Shown one piece after another: positions 1-5,193 of a DNA stretch of 5,193 bases. Position 1 is the stretch's first letter, and every line of letters starts with the position of its first letter. This stretch comes from an uncultured Bacteroidota bacterium (GTDB taxonomy: Bacteria; Bacteroidota; Bacteroidia; Chitinophagales; Chitinophagaceae). The notes under the pieces are model-generated. The model saw only the letters and a list, made by a program, of their open reading frames with translations, ran no database searches and was not told the origin of the DNA. The translations under genes and the position numbers were made by a program. The DNA lies in NCBI GenBank assembly GCA_946479055.1, contig CAMLEX010000404.1:1-5193 (forward strand), written 5' to 3'.

Positions 1-2
1 AC

Positions 3-503
3 TGGCATGATGAATGGAACAGCAGTGGTTTTAATATGACGAATTATGCCTGGCCCGAAATGCGTTTAGCCGATTTATACTTATTGTATGCCGAGGCTTT
101 AAACGAAGCAAATGGACCGGGAGCTGAGGTTTACACCTATGTTAACAAGGTAAGAGCAAGGGCAGGCCTGGGCAGTGTGGAAAGCTCCTGGACAAATTTT
201 AGTAACAGCCCTTCCAAGTATACTTCCAAAGAGGGCATGAGATCAATCATTCAACAAGAAAGATGTATTGAATTAAGTTTTGAAGGGCATCGTTACTGGG
301 ATATCCTCCGCTGGAAAACAGCGGCCCAGGAAATTAATGGAAATGTAAAAGGATGGGACAGGACACAAGATGACCCTGCGCTTTATTACAGACCCATTAC
401 TTTTTTCACCCAACGGTTCCAGGCGCCACGTGATTATTTCTGGCCAATCAAGGAAGCTGATTTACTTAATAATCAGAACCTCGTTCAAAATCCGGGATGG
501 TAA
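3..503 (+). CDS. SusD/RagB-family outer-membrane glycan-binding lipoprotein, C-terminal part (5' end outside window)
   Basis: This is the end of a SusD-like protein, the surface lipoprotein that caps a SusC TonB-dependent transporter and captures oligosaccharides. The frame is open from the window edge; the ATG at 36 is an internal methionine, since the eleven codons before it read on as normal protein. Visible family hallmarks, in order, are the helix RLADLYLLYAEALNEANG, then VNKVRARAGL, then the QQERCIELSFEGHRYWDILRW block, then YFWPI and the terminal NQNLVQNPGW. These are the classic C-terminal SusD signatures (TPR-like helices plus the conserved ERxxELxFEGxRxxDxxRW segment). The N-terminal lipobox and first several hundred residues lie upstream. 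The stop is 27 bp before the next gene, so it is very probably co-transcribed with it. The SusC gene is expected further upstream. The substrate cannot be told from this fragment. Confidence 0.96.
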   Translation, partial: WHDEWNSSGFNMTNYAWPEMRLADLYLLYAEALNEANGPGAEVYTYVNKVRARAGLGSVESSWTNFSNSPSKYTSKEGMRSIIQQERCIELSFEGHRYWDILRWKTAAQEINGNVKGWDRTQDDPALYYRPITFFTQRFQAPRDYFWPIKEADLLNNQNLVQNPGW

Positions 504-530
504 TAAATTCAGAAAAATTAAATAAGAAAA

Positions 531-1730
531 ATGAAACTACTATATATGAAATCACTGAAACTTATATGCATTCCCCTGCTTTTCTGGGTATGTTTAACAG
601 GGTGCAAAAAGGAAATAACAAAGATGCCTATTGATAAAGATTCTTCCGTGCCGGGGGTTGTAAGCAACATAAAGGTTGTAAATACCAATGGGGGCGCCAT
701 ATTAACCTATTCGCTTCCCGGTGATAAAAACCTGTTGTATGTAAAAGCAGTCTACGAAACTTCCAAGGGTCACTGGCAGGAAGTGAAGGCGAGTTACTAC
801 ACTAATAGTATGGAACTGTCCTGCTTTGGAGATACGTTGGAGCACACTGTTTCTTTGTTCGCCGTTAGTAAAACTGAGGTTGCCTCAGCCCCCGTCACTG
901 TTACCGTAAATCCACTAACTCCGCCCTGTGTGCTTGCTTTTAGAACTTTAAAAGTAATTCCGGCTTTTGGTGGTGTCAATATAAAGGCATCCAACCTGAC
1001 AAAAGCTGATCTGGCGATCGTTCCTTTGGTAGATACGTTAAATAATGGAACCTGGGCAACGCTGGACAATATATATACCGCTGATTCATTAGTCAATACC
1101 AATATAAGGGGTTTAGACACCATTACCAGGAAGTACGGATTTTATGTAAGGGACAGGTGCGGCAATCGCTCGGATACTTTAGTGTTAACGCTATCGCCAC
1201 TTTTTGAACAGAAGTTGGATAAGAAACTGTGGACTGAAAGAAGGTTACCTGGTGATGCGGTGACAGTTTATGGAACCAACATCCAGTCTATGTGGAATGG
1301 GCAGGACAATCATGGATGGCCGGTAACTTTTACCGATGAAGGTGCAGGGTCCCCCCAAACCTTTACCATTGACCTGGGATTAACAAGTACGTTCAGCAGG
1401 TTAAAAGTGAATTCATTTGAAGACTTCGGCGTTTATTTTGGCCGGGGAGCCGTGAAGATCTTTCAAATATGGGGGTCTAATAATCCAAATCCAGATGGGT
1501 CTTATGATGCAAGCTGGGACAAATTGTTGGATTGCACAGTTACTAAGCCATCCGGATCGCCTTTGGGAACAGAAACCGGTGCTGATAAAGCAGCGGGGCA
1601 AGCAGGTGCCCAGTTTGAATTTCCCAGCGGTACGCCGGCTTACCGGTATATCAGGATAAGAAATTTACAAAATTGGCAGGGTGGCTATTTTATGTCGATA
1701 GTACAGTTTACGCTGTGGGGTAAACAATAA
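531..1730 (+). CDS. DUF4959-DUF5126-DUF5000 surface lipoprotein, probable glycan-binding accessory protein of a SusCD locus
   Basis: This 399-residue lipoprotein is of a type that commonly follows susD in Bacteroidota. A signal peptide ends in the lipobox LTGC with Cys25 as the lipidation site. A second ATG at 546 (Met6) would give Cys20 and is an equally possible start; both lie behind A-rich sequence without a Shine-Dalgarno motif, as usual in this phylum. By resemblance, residues ~35-132 are DUF4959 (fibronectin-III-like, ending in NPLTPP), ~133-228 are DUF5126 (second beta-sandwich, with the VRDRCGNRSDT loop), and ~229-399 are DUF5000. The last domain looks like an F5/8C discoidin jelly roll: FTIDLG, then FGRGAVKIFQIWGSNN, then YRYIRIR and a final beta strand VQFTLWG. 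No catalytic motif is visible. Its place between a SusD and another binding-type lipoprotein supports a role as a surface glycan-binding protein; that role is inference, the domain assignment is from recognition of family patterns. Confidence 0.9.
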   Translation: MKLLYMKSLKLICIPLLFWVCLTGCKKEITKMPIDKDSSVPGVVSNIKVVNTNGGAILTYSLPGDKNLLYVKAVYETSKGHWQEVKASYYTNSMELSCFGDTLEHTVSLFAVSKTEVASAPVTVTVNPLTPPCVLAFRTLKVIPAFGGVNIKASNLTKADLAIVPLVDTLNNGTWATLDNIYTADSLVNTNIRGLDTITRKYGFYVRDRCGNRSDTLVLTLSPLFEQKLDKKLWTERRLPGDAVTVYGTNIQSMWNGQDNHGWPVTFTDEGAGSPQTFTIDLGLTSTFSRLKVNSFEDFGVYFGRGAVKIFQIWGSNNPNPDGSYDASWDKLLDCTVTKPSGSPLGTETGADKAAGQAGAQFEFPSGTPAYRYIRIRNLQNWQGGYFMSIVQFTLWGKQ

Positions 1731-1783
1731 AATAACCAATGTAAAATACAAAGAGATTTTTTTTAACAATATTAATTCTAATT

Positions 1784-2977
1784 ATGAAACATTTAAGAAA
1801 TGTGTTTTATATCGTGATACCGGCGGTTGTATTACTTATAAATGGCTGCTCTAAATTCGATGCCTATAAAGATAAATACCTGCAGACAGGTTCCATATCT
1901 TACCCTGGTATCATCGACTCTGTAACCGTTTTGTCGGGTAAAAACAGGGTGATGCTTAAAGGGCGTATAGTTGCAGATCCCAAATTGGTTAAATACCGGG
2001 TGTTTTGGAACAGCCACAACGATTCAATTGAAGGGCCTATTCATCCCACGGGGCAAATTGATCCTTTTACAGCTACTATCGATAATTTGGTGGAAGGCAG
2101 TCTAACTTTTGAGATAAGAACTTACGATCAAGATGGCAATACTTCAGTACCGGTTATAGCAACAGGTAACGTTTACGGCGATATCTATCGAAGTTCCCTT
2201 ACTACAAGAGGTATTACCAAAGCGGAAGTACAGCCGGATAATTCGGCATTGATTAACTGGGCGGATGTTAATGAGGACGCAGGTGTAATTGCAATGCAGG
2301 TAAAATTCACCGACAATTCCGGTATCATTCATGACACCTTACTTCTATCAACAACCGGAGGTTTGTCAAGCTCCCTGCCTGATTTTAAATCAGGTACTTC
2401 GATCAATTACAGAACTGCTTTTTTACCAAACAAAACAGCAATTGATACTTTTTATACTGATTATCAAATGAAATCTGTAAAAGCGGAAGTTACCAGTGTT
2501 TATCTAACAAATACCCAACAGCCTTTTGCAAAGAATCCTTCAACTGACGGTAGATGGGCCGTACCCACCGGTTGGGATGTTAACGCCCCCGTATTAAACC
2601 ATAATGGATATGGTGGATGGGGGTCTGATGATGGCACTGTACTGGTAATGGAAGGGGGATGGCAATGGGGAGCCGCCCCAATCATTAACGGAAAAATTTC
2701 GCAAACCGTTACATTACCCGCTGGTAAATATTCCTTTAGCATAATTACTGGAAATAACAACGACCCGGCTAAGGTATTTATCGCGGTGGCCGCGGGGGCA
2801 AGTTTACCCAATACAGATAATTTGGGCGCTGCTTTGGCATCAGCAGATTGGAAAAGCGGCCCCATTTCATTTACCCTTACCGAGGCAACGCAGGTTACCA
2901 TTGGTATTGTAGCCACCATAGGAGAAAATGATGGCCAATATTTCAGGGTAAAAAAAGTTCAGCTTTTTAGGGAATAA
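1784..2977 (+). CDS. DUF4998-DUF5013 surface lipoprotein, probable glycan-binding accessory protein
   Basis: This 397-residue lipoprotein is the last gene of the operon. The signal peptide runs to the lipobox INGC with Cys22 lipidated, followed by SKFDAYKDKYLQ, which is typical of DUF4998 proteins. Residues ~22-225 match the DUF4998 pattern: ISYPGIIDSVTVLSGKNRVML, then a fibronectin-like strand set with VKYRVFWNSHNDSIEGP, EGSLTFEIRTYDQDGNTS and VYGDIYRSSL. Residues ~240-397 match DUF5013, a jelly-roll domain: a Trp/Gly-rich centre (HNGYGGWGSDDG, VMEGGWQWG), then NGKISQTVTLPAGKYSF and the closing DGQYFRVKKVQLF. The exposed tryptophans fit carbohydrate binding, but binding is inferred. No enzyme motif is seen. 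The gene starts 53 bp after its neighbour, in an A/T-rich leader that contains a run of eight T (1757-1764). A terminator follows 57 bp after its stop, so it closes the unit. Confidence 0.9.
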   Translation: MKHLRNVFYIVIPAVVLLINGCSKFDAYKDKYLQTGSISYPGIIDSVTVLSGKNRVMLKGRIVADPKLVKYRVFWNSHNDSIEGPIHPTGQIDPFTATIDNLVEGSLTFEIRTYDQDGNTSVPVIATGNVYGDIYRSSLTTRGITKAEVQPDNSALINWADVNEDAGVIAMQVKFTDNSGIIHDTLLLSTTGGLSSSLPDFKSGTSINYRTAFLPNKTAIDTFYTDYQMKSVKAEVTSVYLTNTQQPFAKNPSTDGRWAVPTGWDVNAPVLNHNGYGGWGSDDGTVLVMEGGWQWGAAPIINGKISQTVTLPAGKYSFSIITGNNNDPAKVFIAVAAGASLPNTDNLGAALASADWKSGPISFTLTEATQVTIGIVATIGENDGQYFRVKKVQLFRE

Positions 2978-3034
2978 ATAAGCAGTTAGAAATATCAGTC
3001 AATCGTAGTTAGTCGTAGCAGACAGGTTAATGTT

Positions 3035-3071
3035 AAGCAAGCGGCCGCCCTAAATGGTGGCCGCTTGTTTT
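3035..3071 (+). terminator. Rho-independent terminator closing the SusD/lipoprotein operon
   Basis: The arms 3038-3049 (CAAGCGGCCGCC) and 3056-3067 (GGTGGCCGCTTG) pair over 12 bp with a single G-U, around the six-base loop CTAAAT. The stem can be extended outward by three weaker pairs (3035-3037 with 3068-3070). The four T at 3068-3071 form the tail. The stem is strong and GC-rich and sits 57 bp after the last operon gene, in the right direction. The T-tract is short. Confidence 0.85.
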
Positions 3072-3198
3072 AGCCTGGAACTATTCCTGGCATTGAACAG
3101 GGGCCGTCAAATAATACCTGGAACCTTTTCTACCATGAGAAAAATGGCAAAAAATCCCGTACAAATCCCATTGATAGATCATGGCAACAAGAGAATCA

Positions 3199-3237
3199 TT
3201 CAATATTCGGCAACTACGATAGTTGTCGAATATTGAA
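3199..3237. repeat. 18-bp near-perfect inverted repeat with 3-base loop
   Basis: Arms 3199-3216 (TTCAATATTCGGCAACTA) and 3220-3237 (TAGTTGTCGAATATTGAA) pair at all 18 positions, with one G-U at 3210/3226, around the loop CGA. There is no T-tail, so it is not a normal terminator. It lies inside the 92-codon open frame and 140 bp before the start of the small lipoprotein gene. It could be an operator-like palindrome, a dispersed repeat unit, a recombination site or an RNA hairpin; nothing in the window decides between these. Confidence 0.85.
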
Positions 3238-3301
3238 AATAATGCCTGCCTTGTGGTTGACGGCTGGGCCTTATGCTCTTATGATAGTAAGACCAGGTCA
3301 A

Positions 3302-3328
3302 TTGTTCAATTCGGAAAAATTAATTTTA
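3302..3328 (+). promoter_or_regulatory. Possible Bacteroidota-type promoter for the small lipoprotein gene
   Basis: TTG at 3302-3304 and TAATTTTA at 3321-3328 resemble the -33 TTG and -7 TAnnTTTG elements, the latter with one mismatch at the last base. The 16-base spacer is a little shorter than usual. It lies about 50 bp before the start at 3377 and after the operon terminator, where the gene would need its own promoter. It also overlaps the end of the suspected gene remnant, and AT-rich sequence gives such matches easily. Confidence 0.25.
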
Positions 3329-3376
3329 ATATTATCAAATAGTAAGATCTGATGTCACTAATAAAAAACAATAAAA

Positions 3377-3829
3377 ATGGAAAATGTAATTAAAATGTTT
3401 TTGATTGTAACAATGGTTGCAACCACCATTAGCTGTTCTACATCCCGTAAACTTACTACAAAACAAAATCCTTCACTTAAAGATAGCCTTATTGGTACAT
3501 GGCAAATGTGTAATGTGAAAGATAGCCTTGTGGAAACAAATTATAATGGCCAAAATGGTTTGGTTCGATATATAACAATAACACCAGAAACATTTATGGT
3601 AATTGATATACAAAAGGATCATAAAACACTGTACGGGGCATTTATCGGTACGTATACAGTTGATAAAGATGTTGTAACCGAATTTTTGCAATATGCTGGT
3701 AATGGATACCAGAAATATTTAGGCGAAAAAAATTCTTTTACGATTAAAATTGAAAAAGGGTTAATGTTTAAAAAAGCAATAAATAATAAATATAATGATG
3801 AAATATGGACAAAAGTTAAAGATTTATAA
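3377..3829 (+). CDS. Small lipoprotein, DUF4488/lipocalin-like
   Basis: This is an intact gene for 150 residues with a short signal peptide and a lipobox TISC (Cys20), so the product should be a membrane-anchored lipoprotein. After a linker, residues ~35-150 read as a small beta-barrel: KDSLIGTWQMCNV at the start, ITITPETFMVIDI, AFIGTYTVDKDVVTEFL, LGEKNSFTIKIEKG and the terminal DEIWTKVKDL. The GTWQMC opening, the GTY...TEF middle and the EIW.KV ending follow the DUF4488/lipocalin-like pattern of Bacteroidota. Its molecular function is unknown. The start is supported by the A-rich leader and the well-placed signal peptide. A hand count gives about 31% G+C over 3481-3780, far below the upstream lipoproteins (28-30 G/C per sampled 60-base line), which hints at a separate origin. 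It stands alone between apparent gene remnants. Confidence 0.8.
   Translation: MENVIKMFLIVTMVATTISCSTSRKLTTKQNPSLKDSLIGTWQMCNVKDSLVETNYNGQNGLVRYITITPETFMVIDIQKDHKTLYGAFIGTYTVDKDVVTEFLQYAGNGYQKYLGEKNSFTIKIEKGLMFKKAINNKYNDEIWTKVKDL
3479..3529 (+). repeat. 12-bp direct repeat within the small lipoprotein gene
   Basis: AAAGATAGCCTT occurs at 3479-3490 and again at 3518-3529, exactly 13 codons apart in the same frame, so both copies encode the peptide KDSL. They flank the GTWQMC motif. It may be chance or the trace of a small duplication. Confidence 0.6.
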
Positions 3830-3873
3830 TTGCCGTGATGTTAGCCCGTATTTATTTCCGGTTAAAACGATAA

Positions 3874-4235
3874 GCTAAGGCAGAAGAAATATTTTCGACG
3901 TGGAGCGATGTAATCAGGAGGATCTGGAGTCAGTTCGATAATCAGCGGGCCTTCCGTTAAAAGTCGGCTTTTCTAAGGCAATCAAATAGCCACGAGTCGG
4001 ATAGGCAAACCAGCGAATGGCCAACCATGTTATTGCAGTTTGCCCTATTAGATCATTGGGAAGAATGCATGCCGTTTTCAGCAAGGATACAACCGGAAAA
4101 GTTTGTTATAAAGGCGAAAAAAATAAAGCATGGTACATCATGAAAGAGTATGACAACAGGTAATAAGACACCCTGAAAGTTCCACAGGATGAAAGCAGTT
4201 GGCATGTCCAACGCCGCATCGTCATTTCCCTGTAA
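3874..4235 (+). pseudogene. Possible degraded coding remnant, family unknown
   Basis: No intact gene over about 50 codons is visible here, but two plus-strand frames read like protein between stops. One is open from 3874 to 4140 except for a TAA at 3958-3960 and includes AEEIFSTWSDVIRRIWSQFD and EWPTMLLQFALLDHWEEC. The other has an ATG at 4017, reads VFSKDTTGKVCYKGEKNK then AWYIMKEYDNR, stops at a double TAA (4161-4166), and then continues open as DTLKVPQDESSWHVQRRIVIS to 4233. The pattern would fit an old gene broken by nonsense and frameshift changes. The 48-codon piece 4017-4163 could instead be a real small ORF, but it has no signal peptide or clear translation-start context. I cannot name a family, and chance open frames are a serious alternative. 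Confidence 0.22.
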
Positions 4236-4592
4236 GATTTTATTATTATATAAGACGAGTTGCTATACCGTATTTATTCTGGTTCATGCTAGTATTGTTG
4301 CATCGCTTTTTTACGGTTAAAAGAAATCCTGCCAAATAATTCGTCCCTTTTTGTTCAGGGGGCACCCGCGATTTTGGGTAATGACCCAGGGAACTGATTA
4401 AATTTTTAAAAATGCCGACCGTTCTATTACCATTAAAAAATAATTGGGTTGCCCGGTCTCTTCTCCCGCAAATGGACGTAATAATCAGCTTTTTGCAACA
4501 TTTTAGACCCTGATCTGCAACATTTGAGCGCCCTGCTTCAAACAACACAGCTGTAGTTTTACTGCACTGTTTCAAGTGAAAGATCGCTGTTT
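4236..4592. other. Non-coding stretch upstream of the GH31 fragment
   Basis: I see no supportable gene here. A 109-codon minus-strand open frame (4246-4575) shows no family resemblance, signal or start context. The stretch holds a small palindrome TGGGT-aatg-ACCCA (4375-4388), the direct repeat at 4494-4525, and a weak -7-like TAGTTTTA (4554-4561) at a sensible distance from the ATG at 4593 but without a well-spaced -33 element. It probably was the regulatory region of the glycoside hydrolase gene. Confidence 0.45.
4494..4525 (+). promoter_or_regulatory. Direct repeat TGCAACATTT x2, 22 bp apart: candidate regulator-binding site
   Basis: The identical ten bases TGCAACATTT occur at 4494-4503 and 4516-4525, with a start-to-start distance of 22 bp, i.e. 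two helical turns. They sit about 70-100 bp before the start of the GH31 fragment. Direct repeats on one face of the helix are typical of sites for dimeric regulators such as LytTR-type or AraC-type proteins. The repeat is directly seen; its use as an operator is inferred. Confidence 0.4.
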
Positions 4593-5152
4593 ATGAAAAA
4601 ACGACTGCTGCTTAAATTCGTCCTTACCTTCGTATTTAATGTCTTATTGGCAGAAGCTCCCGCTTATACTTTAAAAACAAAAACACTTACTGACGGTATC
4701 ACTCACAAAACAGGGCTAATTTCTTTTTGTGATACAAACGGTAAAAAAATAATAGATGAAAAACCATTCGCAGGCTGCAATTTTCAACCTGCCGTATTTG
4801 ATGATAAACGATATTATCATCTTACCCAAACCTCTCAATTAACTGCTGACGTCGCCGGGTACGGCCCGGATCAGCGCCCCGGTGCTGTCATCAATTATCG
4901 TGATCAGCAAGTAAGCTTTTTTCAGAACAATACTGAAGTGGTTATTCCTTTTCTTGCGTCGGGTAAAAACTATGATATCCTTTGGGATAATTACTCTCTG
5001 GCAAACGGGGTGACAGCAGGCTGTCTCATCCGCTTTTTGCCCTCCAACTTTTTTCAAAGAAGGGGGAGGCTGGCTGGTTAACGGCTTCTCATCCTAATGA
5101 TCAGTCCAAAAACGGCATGGCTTCGATTAAAAGAGCTGAAACAGGTAAATGA
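4593..5152 (+). pseudogene. Glycoside hydrolase family 31 (alpha-xylosidase/alpha-glucosidase type), truncated and frameshifted 5' fragment
   Basis: A signal peptide (residues 1-~22) leads straight into LKTKTLTDGITHKTGLISF, NFQPAVFDDKRYYHLTQT, NYRDQQVSFFQNNTEVVIPF and KNYDILWDNYS, the late part of the N-terminal beta-sandwich of Bacteroidota GH31 enzymes. Intact relatives have roughly 75 more residues between signal peptide and this point, so an internal deletion is likely. The usual YGLGQHxDG motif is altered to YGPDQRPGA (residues 90-98). After residue ~137 the original frame runs into nonsense-like sequence and stops at 5079-5081. The homologous frame resumes at 5009 as GDSRLSHPLFALQLFSKKG, EAGWLTASHPNDQSKNG and IKRAET, then stops at TGA 5150-5152. 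A one-base loss in 5001-5012 explains this. The catalytic (beta/alpha)8 barrel is not in the window. The gene is almost certainly non-functional unless the shift is a sequencing error; the deletion and motif loss argue against that. Confidence 0.8.
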
Positions 5153-5193
5153 ATAAGAGGAGATGAAAAAGTTTATTGGTATTTTTTTTATAA

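Larger units (their letters stand above)
3074..3352 (+). pseudogene. Probable C-terminal remnant of a secreted carbohydrate-active or carbohydrate-binding protein, without start
   Basis: A frame stays open for 92 codons from just after a TAG (3071-3073) to a TGA at 3350-3352, with no usable ATG before codon 57. The translation is rich in Trp, Tyr, Asn and Gly: PSNNTWNLFYHEKNGKK in the first third, SWQQENHSIFGNYD in the middle, then ALWLTAGPYALMIVRPGQLF near the end. The segment LTAG..ALMIVRPGQLFNSEKLIL resembles the last two strands of CBM6-like or similar beta-sandwich modules (the 'L.aG.h.l.iv...fn.d.i.l' pattern). I infer that it is the tail of a larger gene whose front has been deleted, perhaps an enzyme of the same locus. 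It begins right at the terminator and contains a strong palindrome, which argues for caution: the open frame could be chance. I do not recognise the exact family. Confidence 0.38.

Noticed and set aside
797..1123. 108-codon minus-strand ORF
   Set aside because: It is a shadow of the DUF4959/DUF5126 lipoprotein gene with no features of its own.
1757..1764. T8 run between the two lipoprotein genes as an internal terminator
   Set aside because: No stem-loop precedes it; it is simply part of an AT-rich leader.
2500..2919. 139-codon minus-strand ORF
   Set aside because: It lies wholly inside the DUF5013 part of a well-supported lipoprotein gene and is a shadow of it.
3054..3236. 60-codon plus-strand ORF starting in the terminator loop
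   Set aside because: Its ATG lies in the loop and arm of the terminator, there is no start context, and a longer open frame with more protein-like content (3074-3352) overlaps it.
4375..4388. Small palindrome TGGGT-aatg-ACCCA as terminator or operator
   Set aside because: The five-base stem is short, has no T-tail on either strand, and is common by chance.
4246..4575. 109-codon minus-strand ORF
   Set aside because: No recognisable motif, signal peptide or start context, odd composition (many Lys, Arg, Cys), and it covers what looks like the upstream region of the GH31 gene.
5163..5193. Start of a further gene (ATG at 5163, MKKFIGIFFI, preceded by AGAGGAG)
   Set aside because: Only ten codons are visible, the Shine-Dalgarno-like run touches the ATG with no spacer, and the same bases could belong to the decayed GH31 frame, which is open again after 5152. 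It cannot be decided here.

Overview
The window looks like the 3' end of a carbohydrate-uptake operon (polysaccharide utilisation locus) from a Bacteroidota bacterium, most likely of the Sphingobacteriaceae type (Mucilaginibacter/Pedobacter-like). This rests on the SusD C-terminus, on two lipoproteins with domain families known almost only from that phylum, and on A-rich start regions without Shine-Dalgarno motifs. The genus is inference.

Bases 1-3071 are a compact plus-strand operon end. It holds the last ~166 codons of a SusD/RagB-type glycan-binding lipoprotein, a DUF4959-DUF5126-DUF5000 lipoprotein 27 bp later, a DUF4998-DUF5013 lipoprotein 53 bp after that, and a strong intrinsic terminator (3035-3071). 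All three products are expected on the cell surface, with the two lipoproteins acting as accessory glycan binders beside a SusC/SusD transporter whose genes lie upstream of the window.

Bases 3072-5193 are different in character: sparse and apparently eroded. Directly after the terminator is a 92-codon open frame with no start codon (3074-3352). Its end reads like the C-terminus of a carbohydrate-binding beta-sandwich, and it contains an 18-bp hairpin. Then comes one intact, AT-rich, small lipoprotein gene (3377-3829, DUF4488/lipocalin-like). Next is a stretch with broken protein-like frames that I cannot identify (3874-4235), and a non-coding stretch with a direct repeat spaced 22 bp (4494-4525). 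Last is a damaged 5' piece of a glycoside hydrolase family 31 gene (alpha-xylosidase/alpha-glucosidase type), starting at 4593. That piece lacks most of its N-terminal region, is frameshifted near 5001-5012, and meets a stop at 5150-5152.

The overall picture is a live binding-protein operon followed by what may be the decayed enzyme part of the same or a neighbouring locus. I found no RNA gene, CRISPR array or insertion sequence. I see no convincing new system; the most informative points are the unlisted gene remnants and the palindrome at 3199-3237.
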